Assembly (NCBI GenBank): GCA_903871935.1
Contig: CAIQIQ010000061.1
Span: forward strand, 1-64,000
Direction: 5' to 3'
Origin: an uncultured Phycisphaerales bacterium
GTDB taxonomy: Bacteria; Planctomycetota; Phycisphaerae; Tepidisphaerales; Tepidisphaeraceae
Length of the DNA stretch: 64,000 nucleotides
In this document: piece after piece, positions 50,904 through 58,950 of the stretch
Numbering within the stretch: the first letter of the stretch is position 1
How the letters are laid out: every line of letters starts with the position of its first letter
The notes under the pieces: model-generated
Database searches by the model: none
Seen by the model: only the letters and a program-made list of their open reading frames with translations
Told to the model about the DNA's origin: nothing
Position numbers and translations under genes: made by a program

Positions 50904-51353
50904 TTACTTGGCAGCGTCGGCAGCGGCGCGTTTCGCTTCGAACTCGCGGACCTGCGGCGTACCATTGCGATCCATCTCCGACTTGAACTTGATCACATCG
51001 CCTGTGAGCTTGCCGGTATACTTCGTGACCATCTCGCCGTTCTGGCCCGTGCGAACGATCTTGAACGCGATCTCGCCATTCTTGATCGTGCCATCCGAGA
51101 TCTCGGTATCGCCGTTGCGCCCGGGCATCGAGCCGGTAAGCTTTTCGCCATCCTGTTTCAGCGTGAGCTTCATTTCGCGAGCCGCGCCACCATTCCGGCC
51201 CTCAACCGTCCAGGTCCACGTGCCGGTAGCGCTGCTGGCTGCCGGGGTGGCCGGTGCGGGGGCGGCCGGCGCATCGGCGGCGCGAACAGCCGAAATACCA
51301 ACGCCTGCGAACACCAGACCCGCCGCCATCAGAACCAAAAACTTCCGAGACAT
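50904..51353 (-). CDS. small secreted protein of unknown function
   Basis: The 149-aa protein has a signal peptide (LVLMAAGLVFAGVGISAVRA), an Ala/Pro-rich stretch and a beta domain repeating short strands (GTWTWTVEGRNGGAAREMKL, LKQDGEKLTGSMPGRNGD, ISDGTIKNGEIAFKIV, TKYTGKLTGDVIKFKSE). Such domains are common in planctomycete exported proteins; no activity is known. The ATG at 51353 follows AGAAGGAG. Confidence 0.75.
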   Translation of the reverse strand: MSRKFLVLMAAGLVFAGVGISAVRAADAPAAPAPATPAASSATGTWTWTVEGRNGGAAREMKLTLKQDGEKLTGSMPGRNGDTEISDGTIKNGEIAFKIVRTGQNGEMVTKYTGKLTGDVIKFKSEMDRNGTPQVREFEAKRAAADAAK

Positions 51354-51430
51354 GCTTTCTCCTTCTGCCACGCGGGCAGATTAGTGATTACTTCACCAGA
51401 CAGCATACCATGCCGTTAGTGTGAGCAATA

Positions 51431-51964
51431 CTACTTTTGATGCCTAAACCTCAGGAAATATTCCGCCAGCCGCACCTTAAAGTCGATTTGCACCCCCCTG
51501 CCACGATGCGTCTGAAGGAATAGACCGAGTTCGTCAAGGCGAACCGTGTGCACGGTAATCCGCTCGGCCTCAACTCCGCCGCCCGCATGTACCTGGCGAA
51601 GGCCCGTCGCCAGGACCAGATCCACCTGTTCATCAGTCAGGCCCGCCGAGGAAGGCCCGTCAAAGAGGTAGTCGATCTTCTGTGCCTCATAGCCGGTCTC
51701 TTCCAGCAGTTCCCGCCGAGCGGCCGTCTCGATCTCCTCCCGTGCATCCTGATCGCCCACCAGTCCTGCCGGCAGTTCGATGGTGTCGGCACCCAACGGG
51801 ATGCGGTACTGCTGCACCAGAATCAGCTTATCCGCCGCCGCCATCGCGATGATTCCCACCGCACGGTGCCCATGGGCTCGGCGCGCGTATTCCCACCGGC
51901 CACTTCGGACCAACTCAACATACTTCCCGGCGTACAAGACTTCAGGTGTCAGCGGTTCTGCCAT
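51431..51964 (-). CDS. Nudix hydrolase, ADP-ribose pyrophosphatase-like
   Basis: The 177-aa protein contains the Nudix box G-x5-E-x7-REUxEExGU as GDQDAREEIETAARRELLEETGY. The surrounding LVQQYRIPLGADTIELPAGLV is typical of ADP-ribose or GDP-mannose pyrophosphatases. It would hydrolyse a nucleoside diphosphate sugar, perhaps ADP-ribose released by the ADP-ribosylglycohydrolase-like protein at 20 kb, though no direct link is shown. The start is uncertain (51964 or 51973). Confidence 0.87.
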   Translation of the reverse strand: MAEPLTPEVLYAGKYVELVRSGRWEYARRAHGHRAVGIIAMAAADKLILVQQYRIPLGADTIELPAGLVGDQDAREEIETAARRELLEETGYEAQKIDYLFDGPSSAGLTDEQVDLVLATGLRQVHAGGGVEAERITVHTVRLDELGLFLQTHRGRGVQIDFKVRLAEYFLRFRHQK

Positions 51965-52086
51965 GGAACACATGTTCCACCGACGCGCCACCATGATCAA
52001 GCCCGCCGTTTGACGGCGATTGTTGCCTCGCTATGATGCCAACTCTGCCGCCGACGGGGCCTTTGTGCCTCATCTGGCGGTGTTCC

Positions 52087-52175
52087 GGAGAGGTGTCCGA
52101 GTGGCTGAAGGAGCAGCACTGGAAATGCTGTGTGGGGCTTAAACCTCACCGAGGGTTCGAATCCCTCCCTCTCCG
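52087..52175 (+). tRNA. tRNA-Ser(GGA)
   Basis: A complete 89-nt type II tRNA: acceptor GGAGAGG/CCTCTCC, anticodon stem CAGCA/TGCTG with loop CTGGAAA (anticodon GGA), a long variable arm and T-arm GAGGG TTCGAAT CCCTC. Discriminator G; no encoded CCA. Confidence 0.97.
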
Positions 52176-52296
52176 CTAAGTAGCTGTGAAGCATGGACTT
52201 GTGAGTGAGGCGGCTCTTTGAAGGGGTCGCCTCTTGCCTGTGCATCCAAATCCGGACCCAAGGAATTGGCTGCAGCAGGACCGCAACCGGAGAGCT

Positions 52297-52770
52297 TCAC
52301 ATCCCGAAGGCCTTCTCGCCGCCTAGATTGCCTTGGTAAATAAGGGCCGCCACGATCGCGAGACCTACCAAGAGGTACAGCCACCCAGGCCTGCGGCTCT
52401 GTACCTGAGAGGTAGCCCGCCACGCGAACACACCGATCAGAATCACCGCCATGCTGGTTCCGAGCCACTTGTGGATCGTCATGTGCAGATCGCCATTATC
52501 GTTGTGATCCCAGAACAGCCAGCCGGCAACCACCGTGAACGGCGTAATCGCGGCCGCGAAGAGCATCGTCCAGTATCCCACGATGCGCAGCGACACATTG
52601 TTCCAGAGGCGAGCGGCGATATCACTGAATACCGACACAGGGATCAGCGCTGCAGTAAAGTTCACGAGAATCGGGTGGATCTTCCACGCCGTCACCCAAT
52701 CCCTGAGCCAGCCCTGCGACGCCGGCTCTGCCTGTGCCACGATCAAGGCAAGTAAATGGTCCATCTGCAT
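52297..52770 (-). CDS. DUF2231-like membrane protein
   Basis: The 157-aa protein has about four hydrophobic helices and the DUF2231-type layout: AWKIHPILVNFTAALIPVSVFSD, GYWTMLFAAAITPFTVVAGW and HMTIHKWLGTSMAVILIGVFAW. Conserved histidines in IHP and IHKW recall heme- or metal-binding membrane proteins. The function is unknown. The start is one of two close ATGs (52770 or 52764). A 264-nt gap separates it from aspS. Confidence 0.78.
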   Translation of the reverse strand: MQMDHLLALIVAQAEPASQGWLRDWVTAWKIHPILVNFTAALIPVSVFSDIAARLWNNVSLRIVGYWTMLFAAAITPFTVVAGWLFWDHNDNGDLHMTIHKWLGTSMAVILIGVFAWRATSQVQSRRPGWLYLLVGLAIVAALIYQGNLGGEKAFGM

Positions 52771-53034
52771 CCTCTTCCCTTGTTGCTTCATGCGGGCGCA
52801 CACACACACAGCGCTCCACGTGCGTTAGCCATTGTGCGATCGCGAACCATGTATTGTAGGACGCTGTTTTCCGCCAAGCTCAGGCAGGTCAAGGAACGTC
52901 AGGACCCGCACCGCGCGGCCAAGGATGCGAGCGCTCATGAAATAGAACCATGGATCGCACTGACCTTGCAGACAGGCATTCCCATCCGCAGCACCAGCAC
53001 GATCCGCGGTTCTCACATATCCCCAACCAGCTCC

Positions 53035-54837
53035 TTACGCCGGCTTCTTCTCCGCCACCGGCGGCATCGCCACACGAATGTTCGCCTCGCGAAGCTGTTT
53101 GTCATCAATCGTGTTGGGCGCTCCGCACATTAGGTCCGCTCCGCTTTGCGTCTTCGGAAACGCGATGACATCGCGGATGTTGCTGATGCCGCGGAGGATC
53201 ATCACCAGACGGTCGATGCCGAAGGCCAGCCCGCCATGCGGGGGCGCGCCATAGGCCAGGGCATCAAGCAGGAAGCCAAACTTGTGCTTCTGCTGCTCCT
53301 CGCTCAAGCCGAGCTGGGCAAAGACCTTCTGCTGCGTATCAATCCGGTGGATACGGATCGAGCCGCCGCCGATCTCCGAACCGTTGCAGACGATGTCGTA
53401 GGCCTTGCTCTTGATCGACTCCACCGTCGCCCGATCCTTGGAGTCCAGCTTCGCCAGGTCCTCATCGTTGGGCGCGGTAAACGGGTGATGGGTCGCCGCA
53501 TAGCGCCCCTCTTCCTCGTCATAGTCAAACGCGGGGAAGTTCACCACCCACAGAAACGCGTACTTCTGGTTCGGCTCGATCTTCATGTCGCGGAACATCT
53601 TCAGCCGCAGTTCGCCCAGAACCTTGTGCACAACCTTGGGCGAATCGGCCGCGAAACAGAGTAGATCACCTTCCTTAGCACCGGTCGCCTCGATCAGCTT
53701 CGCCGCCACCGGGGCGAGGAATTTTGCGATGCCGGTGTCCACGCCCGTTGCCGTCACCTTGGTCACGGCTAAGCCCTTGGCGCCAAATCCCTTGGCCCAC
53801 TCGGCCAGGGCATCGGTCTCCTTGCGGCTGAACTTTCCGCCGCCCGGCACCACGATGCACTTCACCATCGGGGCATTCTTGAACACACCGAAATCAAGCG
53901 TGTGCGCCAACTCGGTGATGTCACAGAGTTCCATCCCGAATCGCAGGTCCGGCCGGTCGCAGCCATACTTGTTCATTGCCAAGTCATAGTCCATCCGCAT
54001 CAGCGGCAGCTTCACCTCAACGCCCAGGATCTCTTTCCACAGTTTGGCAACGAGCTGCTCCATGATGCTGGTGATGTTCTCCACGTCGATGAAGCTCATC
54101 TCCACATCAAGCTGCGTGAACTCCGCCTGCCGATCCGCTCGCGGGTCCTCATCGCGGAAGCAGCGGACAATCTGCATGTACTTGTCGCACCCCGCCACCA
54201 TCAGCAGTTGCTTAAAGAGCTGCGGAGATTGCGGCAATGCATAAAAGTTGCCCGGCGCGAGCCGGCTGGGCACGATAAAATCCCGTGCCCCTTCCGGCGT
54301 CGAGCGCGTCAGGAACGGCGTCTCGATCTCCCAGAACCCCAGGTCGCCCAGGAAATCGCGGATCGTCTTGGTCACTTTGTAGCGAGTTCGCAATGTCTCC
54401 TGCATCTGCGGTCGGCGCAAATCCAGGAAGCGATACTGCAGTCTTCGCTCCTCCGACACCTTCTCATATTCATCGATCATGAACGGCGGTGTCGGGCTGA
54501 TCGACAGCACCTCCATCGTCTTCACGCGAACTTCAACCTGCCCCGTCGGAATCTTCGGGTTCTCAAATCCCTCGCCGCGGGCGGTCACCGTGCCCGAGAT
54601 CGATACCACCCACTCCGAGCGCAGCTTCCGCGACTCTTCATGCACCGCGTGGCCACACAGGTCCGCGTCAAACACAAGCTGCGTCAGCCCGTCGCGGTCG
54701 CGGATGTCGATAAACACCAGCCCACCGTGATCGCGGTACGAATGCACCCAGCCGGCCAGCTTGATCTCCTTGCCAACATCACTCTTGCGGAGCTGGCCGC
54801 AAGTGTGCGTACGGTAACGTGTTTCGATAGCTTCCAT
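53035..54837 (-). CDS. aspS: aspartyl-tRNA synthetase
   Basis: The 600-aa class II synthetase charges tRNA-Asp, possibly also tRNA-Asn since many bacteria with this bacterial-type enzyme are non-discriminating. The N-terminal OB-fold starts at TYRTHTCGQLRKSDVGKEIKLAGWVH; class II motifs appear as FLDLRRPQMQETLRTRY, FRDEDPRADRQAEFTQLDVEMSF and AYGAPPHGGLAFGIDRLVMIL. The bacterial GAD insertion (about 290-410) is present. ATG 54837 follows AAAGGGA. Confidence 0.97.
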   Translation of the reverse strand: MEAIETRYRTHTCGQLRKSDVGKEIKLAGWVHSYRDHGGLVFIDIRDRDGLTQLVFDADLCGHAVHEESRKLRSEWVVSISGTVTARGEGFENPKIPTGQVEVRVKTMEVLSISPTPPFMIDEYEKVSEERRLQYRFLDLRRPQMQETLRTRYKVTKTIRDFLGDLGFWEIETPFLTRSTPEGARDFIVPSRLAPGNFYALPQSPQLFKQLLMVAGCDKYMQIVRCFRDEDPRADRQAEFTQLDVEMSFIDVENITSIMEQLVAKLWKEILGVEVKLPLMRMDYDLAMNKYGCDRPDLRFGMELCDITELAHTLDFGVFKNAPMVKCIVVPGGGKFSRKETDALAEWAKGFGAKGLAVTKVTATGVDTGIAKFLAPVAAKLIEATGAKEGDLLCFAADSPKVVHKVLGELRLKMFRDMKIEPNQKYAFLWVVNFPAFDYDEEEGRYAATHHPFTAPNDEDLAKLDSKDRATVESIKSKAYDIVCNGSEIGGGSIRIHRIDTQQKVFAQLGLSEEQQKHKFGFLLDALAYGAPPHGGLAFGIDRLVMILRGISNIRDVIAFPKTQSGADLMCGAPNTIDDKQLREANIRVAMPPVAEKKPA

Positions 54838-55255
54838 GGTTGTTGTCCCTTTATGTAATGATTGGGTAACAGCAGTCAGATCGTCTTAAGAACGAATGGC
54901 GGGTCGCACGAGCCCTAGAGCAACGGCATGACATGGCCGTACCCTTGAAGGGGCTCGTGCCGTCAATTCATGTCGCGACTGCTGTACATGCGAACAAGCA
55001 TCGCAGGGATTCTATCCACCCGCTTCCAACCTGCAAACCACTCCTCCGGCCTACGCCGACACACACGGCACACCCTGTCGCCTTTTCTCCGTTGAGAGCA
55101 CAACAGCCGCCTGATGAGGTCGCTCTCATGGAGCGCCGGCATCCCACTGGTTGCGGCACCATCGCCGCGCCCATACACTCTGCCCCCTCAGAGTCGCGGT
55201 GGATCACAGGGCTGGCATCGCCCTGCCTTCGGGCTCTCCAGGAGAGTGTTGTTAC
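54838..55255. other. 418-bp divergent gap with a 55-nt nested palindrome
   Basis: GCACGAGCCC (54906-54915) pairs perfectly with GGGCTCGTGC (54951-54960). Inside it ACGGC (54923-54927) pairs with GCCGT (54936-54940), giving a nested stem. On the minus strand it lies about 70 nt before aspS and on the plus strand about 295 nt before the fusion gene. It has no T-run after either arm. No T-box or cobalamin riboswitch core is recognisable. The rest holds no supported gene. Confidence 0.45.
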
Positions 55256-58111
55256 ATGCCCAATGAGTGCATTCACGTAATCGCCTGTGGCGTTCTGGCA
55301 ATCGATCTGCGCCACATTGCCCGCGAACTTGGCGTGCAGATTGAGATGACGTTTCTGCCCGGTGGATTGCACAACGACCCGAAGGAACTGCGCAAACGAC
55401 TGCAGGCGGCCATCGATGATATCTCCGCCACGGGCAACGTAACGCAGATCGCCATCGGCTACGGTGTGTGCGGGCGCGGGGCGGTGGGCATCCATGCTCG
55501 TGGAGTGCCGCTGGCTATTCCGCGCGTGCATGATTGCATCGCGCTGTTTCTTGGGTCGGATGCCGCCTACCGCCGCGAGTTTGCGAAGTACCCTGGCACG
55601 TATTACATCTCGGCCGGCTGGGTACAGGAGAAGGTACAGCCGAGTTCCGCTACCGAAGCCGCCTGCGGCGGCCCCGCAGGCCCGGCAGCAAGCGGCCAGG
55701 ATCCATGCGCCTGCGCCGATCCGGAGTTCCGCAAGCTTATTGAGAAGCATGGCCAAGAGAACGCCGAGGCGATCTCTCACTTCCTGAGCAGTTGGCAGCG
55801 CAACTACCAGCGTGCCGCGTTCATCGACACTGGCGCTGCGGAACACCAGCGCTATGCTCGCATCGCCCAGGACATGGCCCAGCGCTATGGCTGGAGGTAC
55901 GAACAGCTTCAGGGCAGCGGCGCCTTGCTCAAGCAACTGCTGCAATGCCGGACCTCCAGCCCCGAAGTGCTCTGGGTCCCGGCCAACCATGTCACCGTAT
56001 ACGACCCGGTCGTTCGCGGCCTTGAGGCCGTGCCCGTCTGGAAAGCCGCGTTGCAGGATGATGAGGCACGTGACCAGATCGTCGACGTCGGCTCGGATCC
56101 CCAGCCCGGCGGCGATCAGGTGCATCTGGGTCTGGGCATCGATGCCGGCGGCACGTACACCGATGTCGTCCTGTATGACTTCGCTTCCGAGAGCGTCGTG
56201 CAGAAGGCAAAGTCCCCCACCACCAAGTGGGATTACACCATCGGAATCACCGGAGCTCTCGATCAGCTCGATCCCGTGCTCCTGGGCAAAGTGGACCTTG
56301 TGTCGGTATCGACCACGCTGGCCACCAACGCGATTGTCGAAGGCCGCGGACAGAAGGTAGGTCTACTGGTCATGCCCCCCTATGGCCTGCTCGACGATGA
56401 TGACATCGCCCACCGCCCGGTTCGCGCGATCCAGGGCCAACTCGATATTGACGGCTCAGAACTCAAGAGCATCGATCCCGATCAGGTTCAGCGCATCGCC
56501 CGCATCATGGTCGAGCAGGACCAGATTAAGGCGTTTGCCGTTACGGGCTATGCCAGCCACATGAACCCCGTGCATGAGATGCAGGTGCGCGACATTATCC
56601 GCGCCCACACCGGCTTACCCGTCACCTGCGGCCACGAGGTTTCCGAGCAGTTGAACTACCGCGTTCGGGCGCACACCGCAGCCTTGAACGCCCGCATCAT
56701 CCCGATCCTTGTCGCCTTCCTGCAGCAGGCCGGCGAATGTCTTCGCCAGCGTGGGATTACCGCGCCGATGATGGTGGTGCGCAGCGATGGTTCACTGATG
56801 AGCGTGCAAGTGGCCCAAGAGCGGCCAATTGAGACGATCCTCTCCGGCCCGGCCGCCAGCGTCGCCGGCGCCCGCTATCTCGCCAAAGCGCCCACGGCTT
56901 TCGTTGTTGACGTGGGCGGTACCACAACCGACACCGCACTAATAGCCAATGGCGAAGTGCGCACCACTCGAAGCGGAGCACGCGTTGGCGGGTGGCAGAC
57001 ACACGTCCAGGCATTGGACATGCGCGCAACCGGTCTTGGCGGCGACAGCCGCATTGCCCTGGTACAGGGCAAGCTGCAGATCGGCCCGCGGCGTGTTGGG
57101 CCCATCGCCTGGCTCGCCAGCCGGTCCCCGGGTACGGACCAGTGCCTCAACTGGATGCACTCCGAACTGAAGCAGCACGGCTTCACAGCGGGCCTGATGG
57201 AGATCTTCACTCTCAACGGCACACCACCCCAGCAGGCCCTATCCGATGAAGAAAACAGGATCATCCAGATCCTTTCCGAGCGACCGTATTGCGCCCTCGA
57301 ACTGGCCATTCGCGTAAACGACGACTGGTGGGAAACACTCAACCTCGACCGCCTTGAGCGTGAGCACATCATTCAGCGCTGCGGGCTTACGCCTACGGAT
57401 CTGCTCCATGTCACCGGCCAGTTCACGCGCTGGGATACCCGCGCGGCATCGCGCATGGCCGAACTGGTCGCCTCGGTCATGCATCTGGAACTCGAGCCCT
57501 TCACCAGGAAGGCAATCGACCTGTTCGTGCAGCTGCTTGCCGTTGAGGTGCTCAAAAAACAACTCGATGACGAAACGACAGCCGATGATATCGATAACTC
57601 CGAAGTCTGCCGCGTGCTGATGGACAACTGGCTCGCCGCCAAGCCCTCCGCCGCCTACCGTGTGCGGATCGGCTTGGGCGCCCCGATCATCGGCATCGGC
57701 GCACCGGTAGGCCACTTCCTCCCGGCCGCCGCCAAGCTGCTCGAGACCCAGGCAATCATCCCCGAGCACGCGGATGTGGCCAATGCGATCGGCGCCATCA
57801 CCAGTTCCGTGACCGTCCACCGCCGCGTAGAGATCTGCCCCGACATCAACGGCCGATTCATCCTTCAGGGCGTCCAAGGCTCGCCCGTGTATCCCGAGTT
57901 CACCGAGGCCCGCGCTGCTGCCATGGAATCGCTCCGCCAGACCGTCACCGCGGCCGCCCGCTCCGCCGGCACCAGCCATAGCCGAATCCGCTTCACCATC
58001 CACGACAACATCGCCGCTTCGGGAGAAGAAGGCCACGTGTTCGTCAGCGAGATCATCGAAGCCCGCCTGACCGGCCGCCCCGACCTTGCCCGTGCCCTGC
58101 AGCCGGCTTGA
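55256..58111 (+). CDS. DUF1638-hydantoinase A (ASKHA) fusion protein
   Basis: The 951-aa protein has two families in one chain. Residues 1-265 match DUF1638: ECIHVIACGVLAIDLRHIARELG, AIGYGVCGRGAVG and YYISAGWV. Residues 290-950 match the hydantoinase/oxoprolinase ASKHA group, with LGIDAGGTYTDVVLYDF, VSTTLATNAIVEGRGQKVGL and a second phosphate loop VVDVGGTTTDTALI near residue 552. DUF1638 proteins often sit beside corrinoid methyltransferases, and ASKHA proteins often drive reactivation reactions. It is convergent with the corrinoid-protein gene and next to its RACo activator, so a part in corrinoid handling is likely. ATG 55256 follows AGGAGAG. Confidence 0.85.
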   Translation: MPNECIHVIACGVLAIDLRHIARELGVQIEMTFLPGGLHNDPKELRKRLQAAIDDISATGNVTQIAIGYGVCGRGAVGIHARGVPLAIPRVHDCIALFLGSDAAYRREFAKYPGTYYISAGWVQEKVQPSSATEAACGGPAGPAASGQDPCACADPEFRKLIEKHGQENAEAISHFLSSWQRNYQRAAFIDTGAAEHQRYARIAQDMAQRYGWRYEQLQGSGALLKQLLQCRTSSPEVLWVPANHVTVYDPVVRGLEAVPVWKAALQDDEARDQIVDVGSDPQPGGDQVHLGLGIDAGGTYTDVVLYDFASESVVQKAKSPTTKWDYTIGITGALDQLDPVLLGKVDLVSVSTTLATNAIVEGRGQKVGLLVMPPYGLLDDDDIAHRPVRAIQGQLDIDGSELKSIDPDQVQRIARIMVEQDQIKAFAVTGYASHMNPVHEMQVRDIIRAHTGLPVTCGHEVSEQLNYRVRAHTAALNARIIPILVAFLQQAGECLRQRGITAPMMVVRSDGSLMSVQVAQERPIETILSGPAASVAGARYLAKAPTAFVVDVGGTTTDTALIANGEVRTTRSGARVGGWQTHVQALDMRATGLGGDSRIALVQGKLQIGPRRVGPIAWLASRSPGTDQCLNWMHSELKQHGFTAGLMEIFTLNGTPPQQALSDEENRIIQILSERPYCALELAIRVNDDWWETLNLDRLEREHIIQRCGLTPTDLLHVTGQFTRWDTRAASRMAELVASVMHLELEPFTRKAIDLFVQLLAVEVLKKQLDDETTADDIDNSEVCRVLMDNWLAAKPSAAYRVRIGLGAPIIGIGAPVGHFLPAAAKLLETQAIIPEHADVANAIGAITSSVTVHRRVEICPDINGRFILQGVQGSPVYPEFTEARAAAMESLRQTVTAAARSAGTSHSRIRFTIHDNIAASGEEGHVFVSEIIEARLTGRPDLARALQPA

Positions 58112-58153
58112 CGCACCGTAGGCTCTGCTGGAACCTCGTCCCTGAAAAACAAA

Positions 58154-58184
58154 GGGCTTGCCCAGGCATTACCTGGGCAAGCCC
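58154..58184. terminator. bidirectional intrinsic terminator
   Basis: A perfect 13-bp stem (GGGCTTGCCCAGG with CCTGGGCAAGCCC) closes a 5-nt loop between the convergent fusion and corrinoid-protein genes. Minus-strand reading ends in TTTGTTTTT, the stronger side. Confidence 0.85.
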
Positions 58185-58230
58185 CGATCTATTTCTATTC
58201 CGTATTCGCTTGGCCTATGCCAATCGCGCT

Positions 58231-58857
58231 TTAGGCAGCCATCAGCTTCAACACCAGATCCACGGCGCTAGCCGCATCGGGTGAATAGCCATCAGCGCCA
58301 ATTTCATCGCAGAACTGCTGCGTGACCGGAGCGCCGCCGATGATGACTTTCGTCTTCAATCCGGCTTCCTTGGCCGCAACCACCGTCTGCTTCATCGACG
58401 GCATCGTCGTCGTCAGCAGCGCCGACAACGCGATCACATCCGCATTGCTGCTCTTGGCCGCCTCGATGAACTTCTGCGGCGACACATTCGTCCCGAGATC
58501 CACCACGCCCAGGTTCGCGCCCTTGAGCATCATGGCGACCAGGTTCTTGCCGATATCATGCAGATCGCCCTGCACCGTGCCGATGACGCAGGTGTACTTC
58601 GGCTTGATGCCGGCTTTCACCAGCAGCGGCTCGAGAATCGCCATCGATTCCTTCATCGCGCGGGCGGCAATGAGCATCTCAGGCACAAACGCTTCGTTGC
58701 GCTTGAACTTTTCACCCACGATCGACATGCCCGGAACCAGGCCCTTCTCTACGATGTCCTGCGGCAACATCTTCGCATCCAACGCGGCCTTGGTGAGCTT
58801 CGTCGCTTCCGCGCGGTTGCCCTTGGCGATCGCATCGGTAAGTGGTTTGAGATCCAT
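58231..58857 (-). CDS. methyltransferase cognate corrinoid protein
   Basis: The 208-aa protein has the two-part layout of MtbC/MtmC/MttC corrinoid proteins. A helical cap (GLVPGMSIVGEKFKRNEAFVPE) is followed by a Rossmann-like B12 domain with the base-off motif D-x-H-x-x-G as GDLHDIGKNL, where His100 is the expected lower ligand. VIALSALLTTTMPSMKQTV and VIIGGAPVT are also typical. It shuttles a methyl group between a substrate-specific and a second methyltransferase. No such dedicated substrate methyltransferase is adjacent; the UroD-like protein at 25.9 kb is a candidate partner. Divergent from the RACo gene. Confidence 0.93.
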   Translation of the reverse strand: MDLKPLTDAIAKGNRAEATKLTKAALDAKMLPQDIVEKGLVPGMSIVGEKFKRNEAFVPEMLIAARAMKESMAILEPLLVKAGIKPKYTCVIGTVQGDLHDIGKNLVAMMLKGANLGVVDLGTNVSPQKFIEAAKSSNADVIALSALLTTTMPSMKQTVVAAKEAGLKTKVIIGGAPVTQQFCDEIGADGYSPDAASAVDLVLKLMAA

Positions 58858-58950
58858 ATCACTCCTTCAAAAGTTCTATAACTTGATGCCTCGACTCGAA
58901 GTAGTATCCTGCCTGACCGCAAAGTTTGCAAGACCACGGTACGCATTACT

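Noticed and set aside
54838..55255. T-box before aspS or cobalamin riboswitch before the corrinoid fusion gene
   Set aside because: Neither the T-box specifier/antiterminator core nor the B12-box core can be found; only a nested palindrome is present.
54968..56125. 385-codon minus-strand open frame opposite the start of the fusion gene
   Set aside because: No family motifs, and the plus strand carries DUF1638 and hydantoinase domains in one frame.
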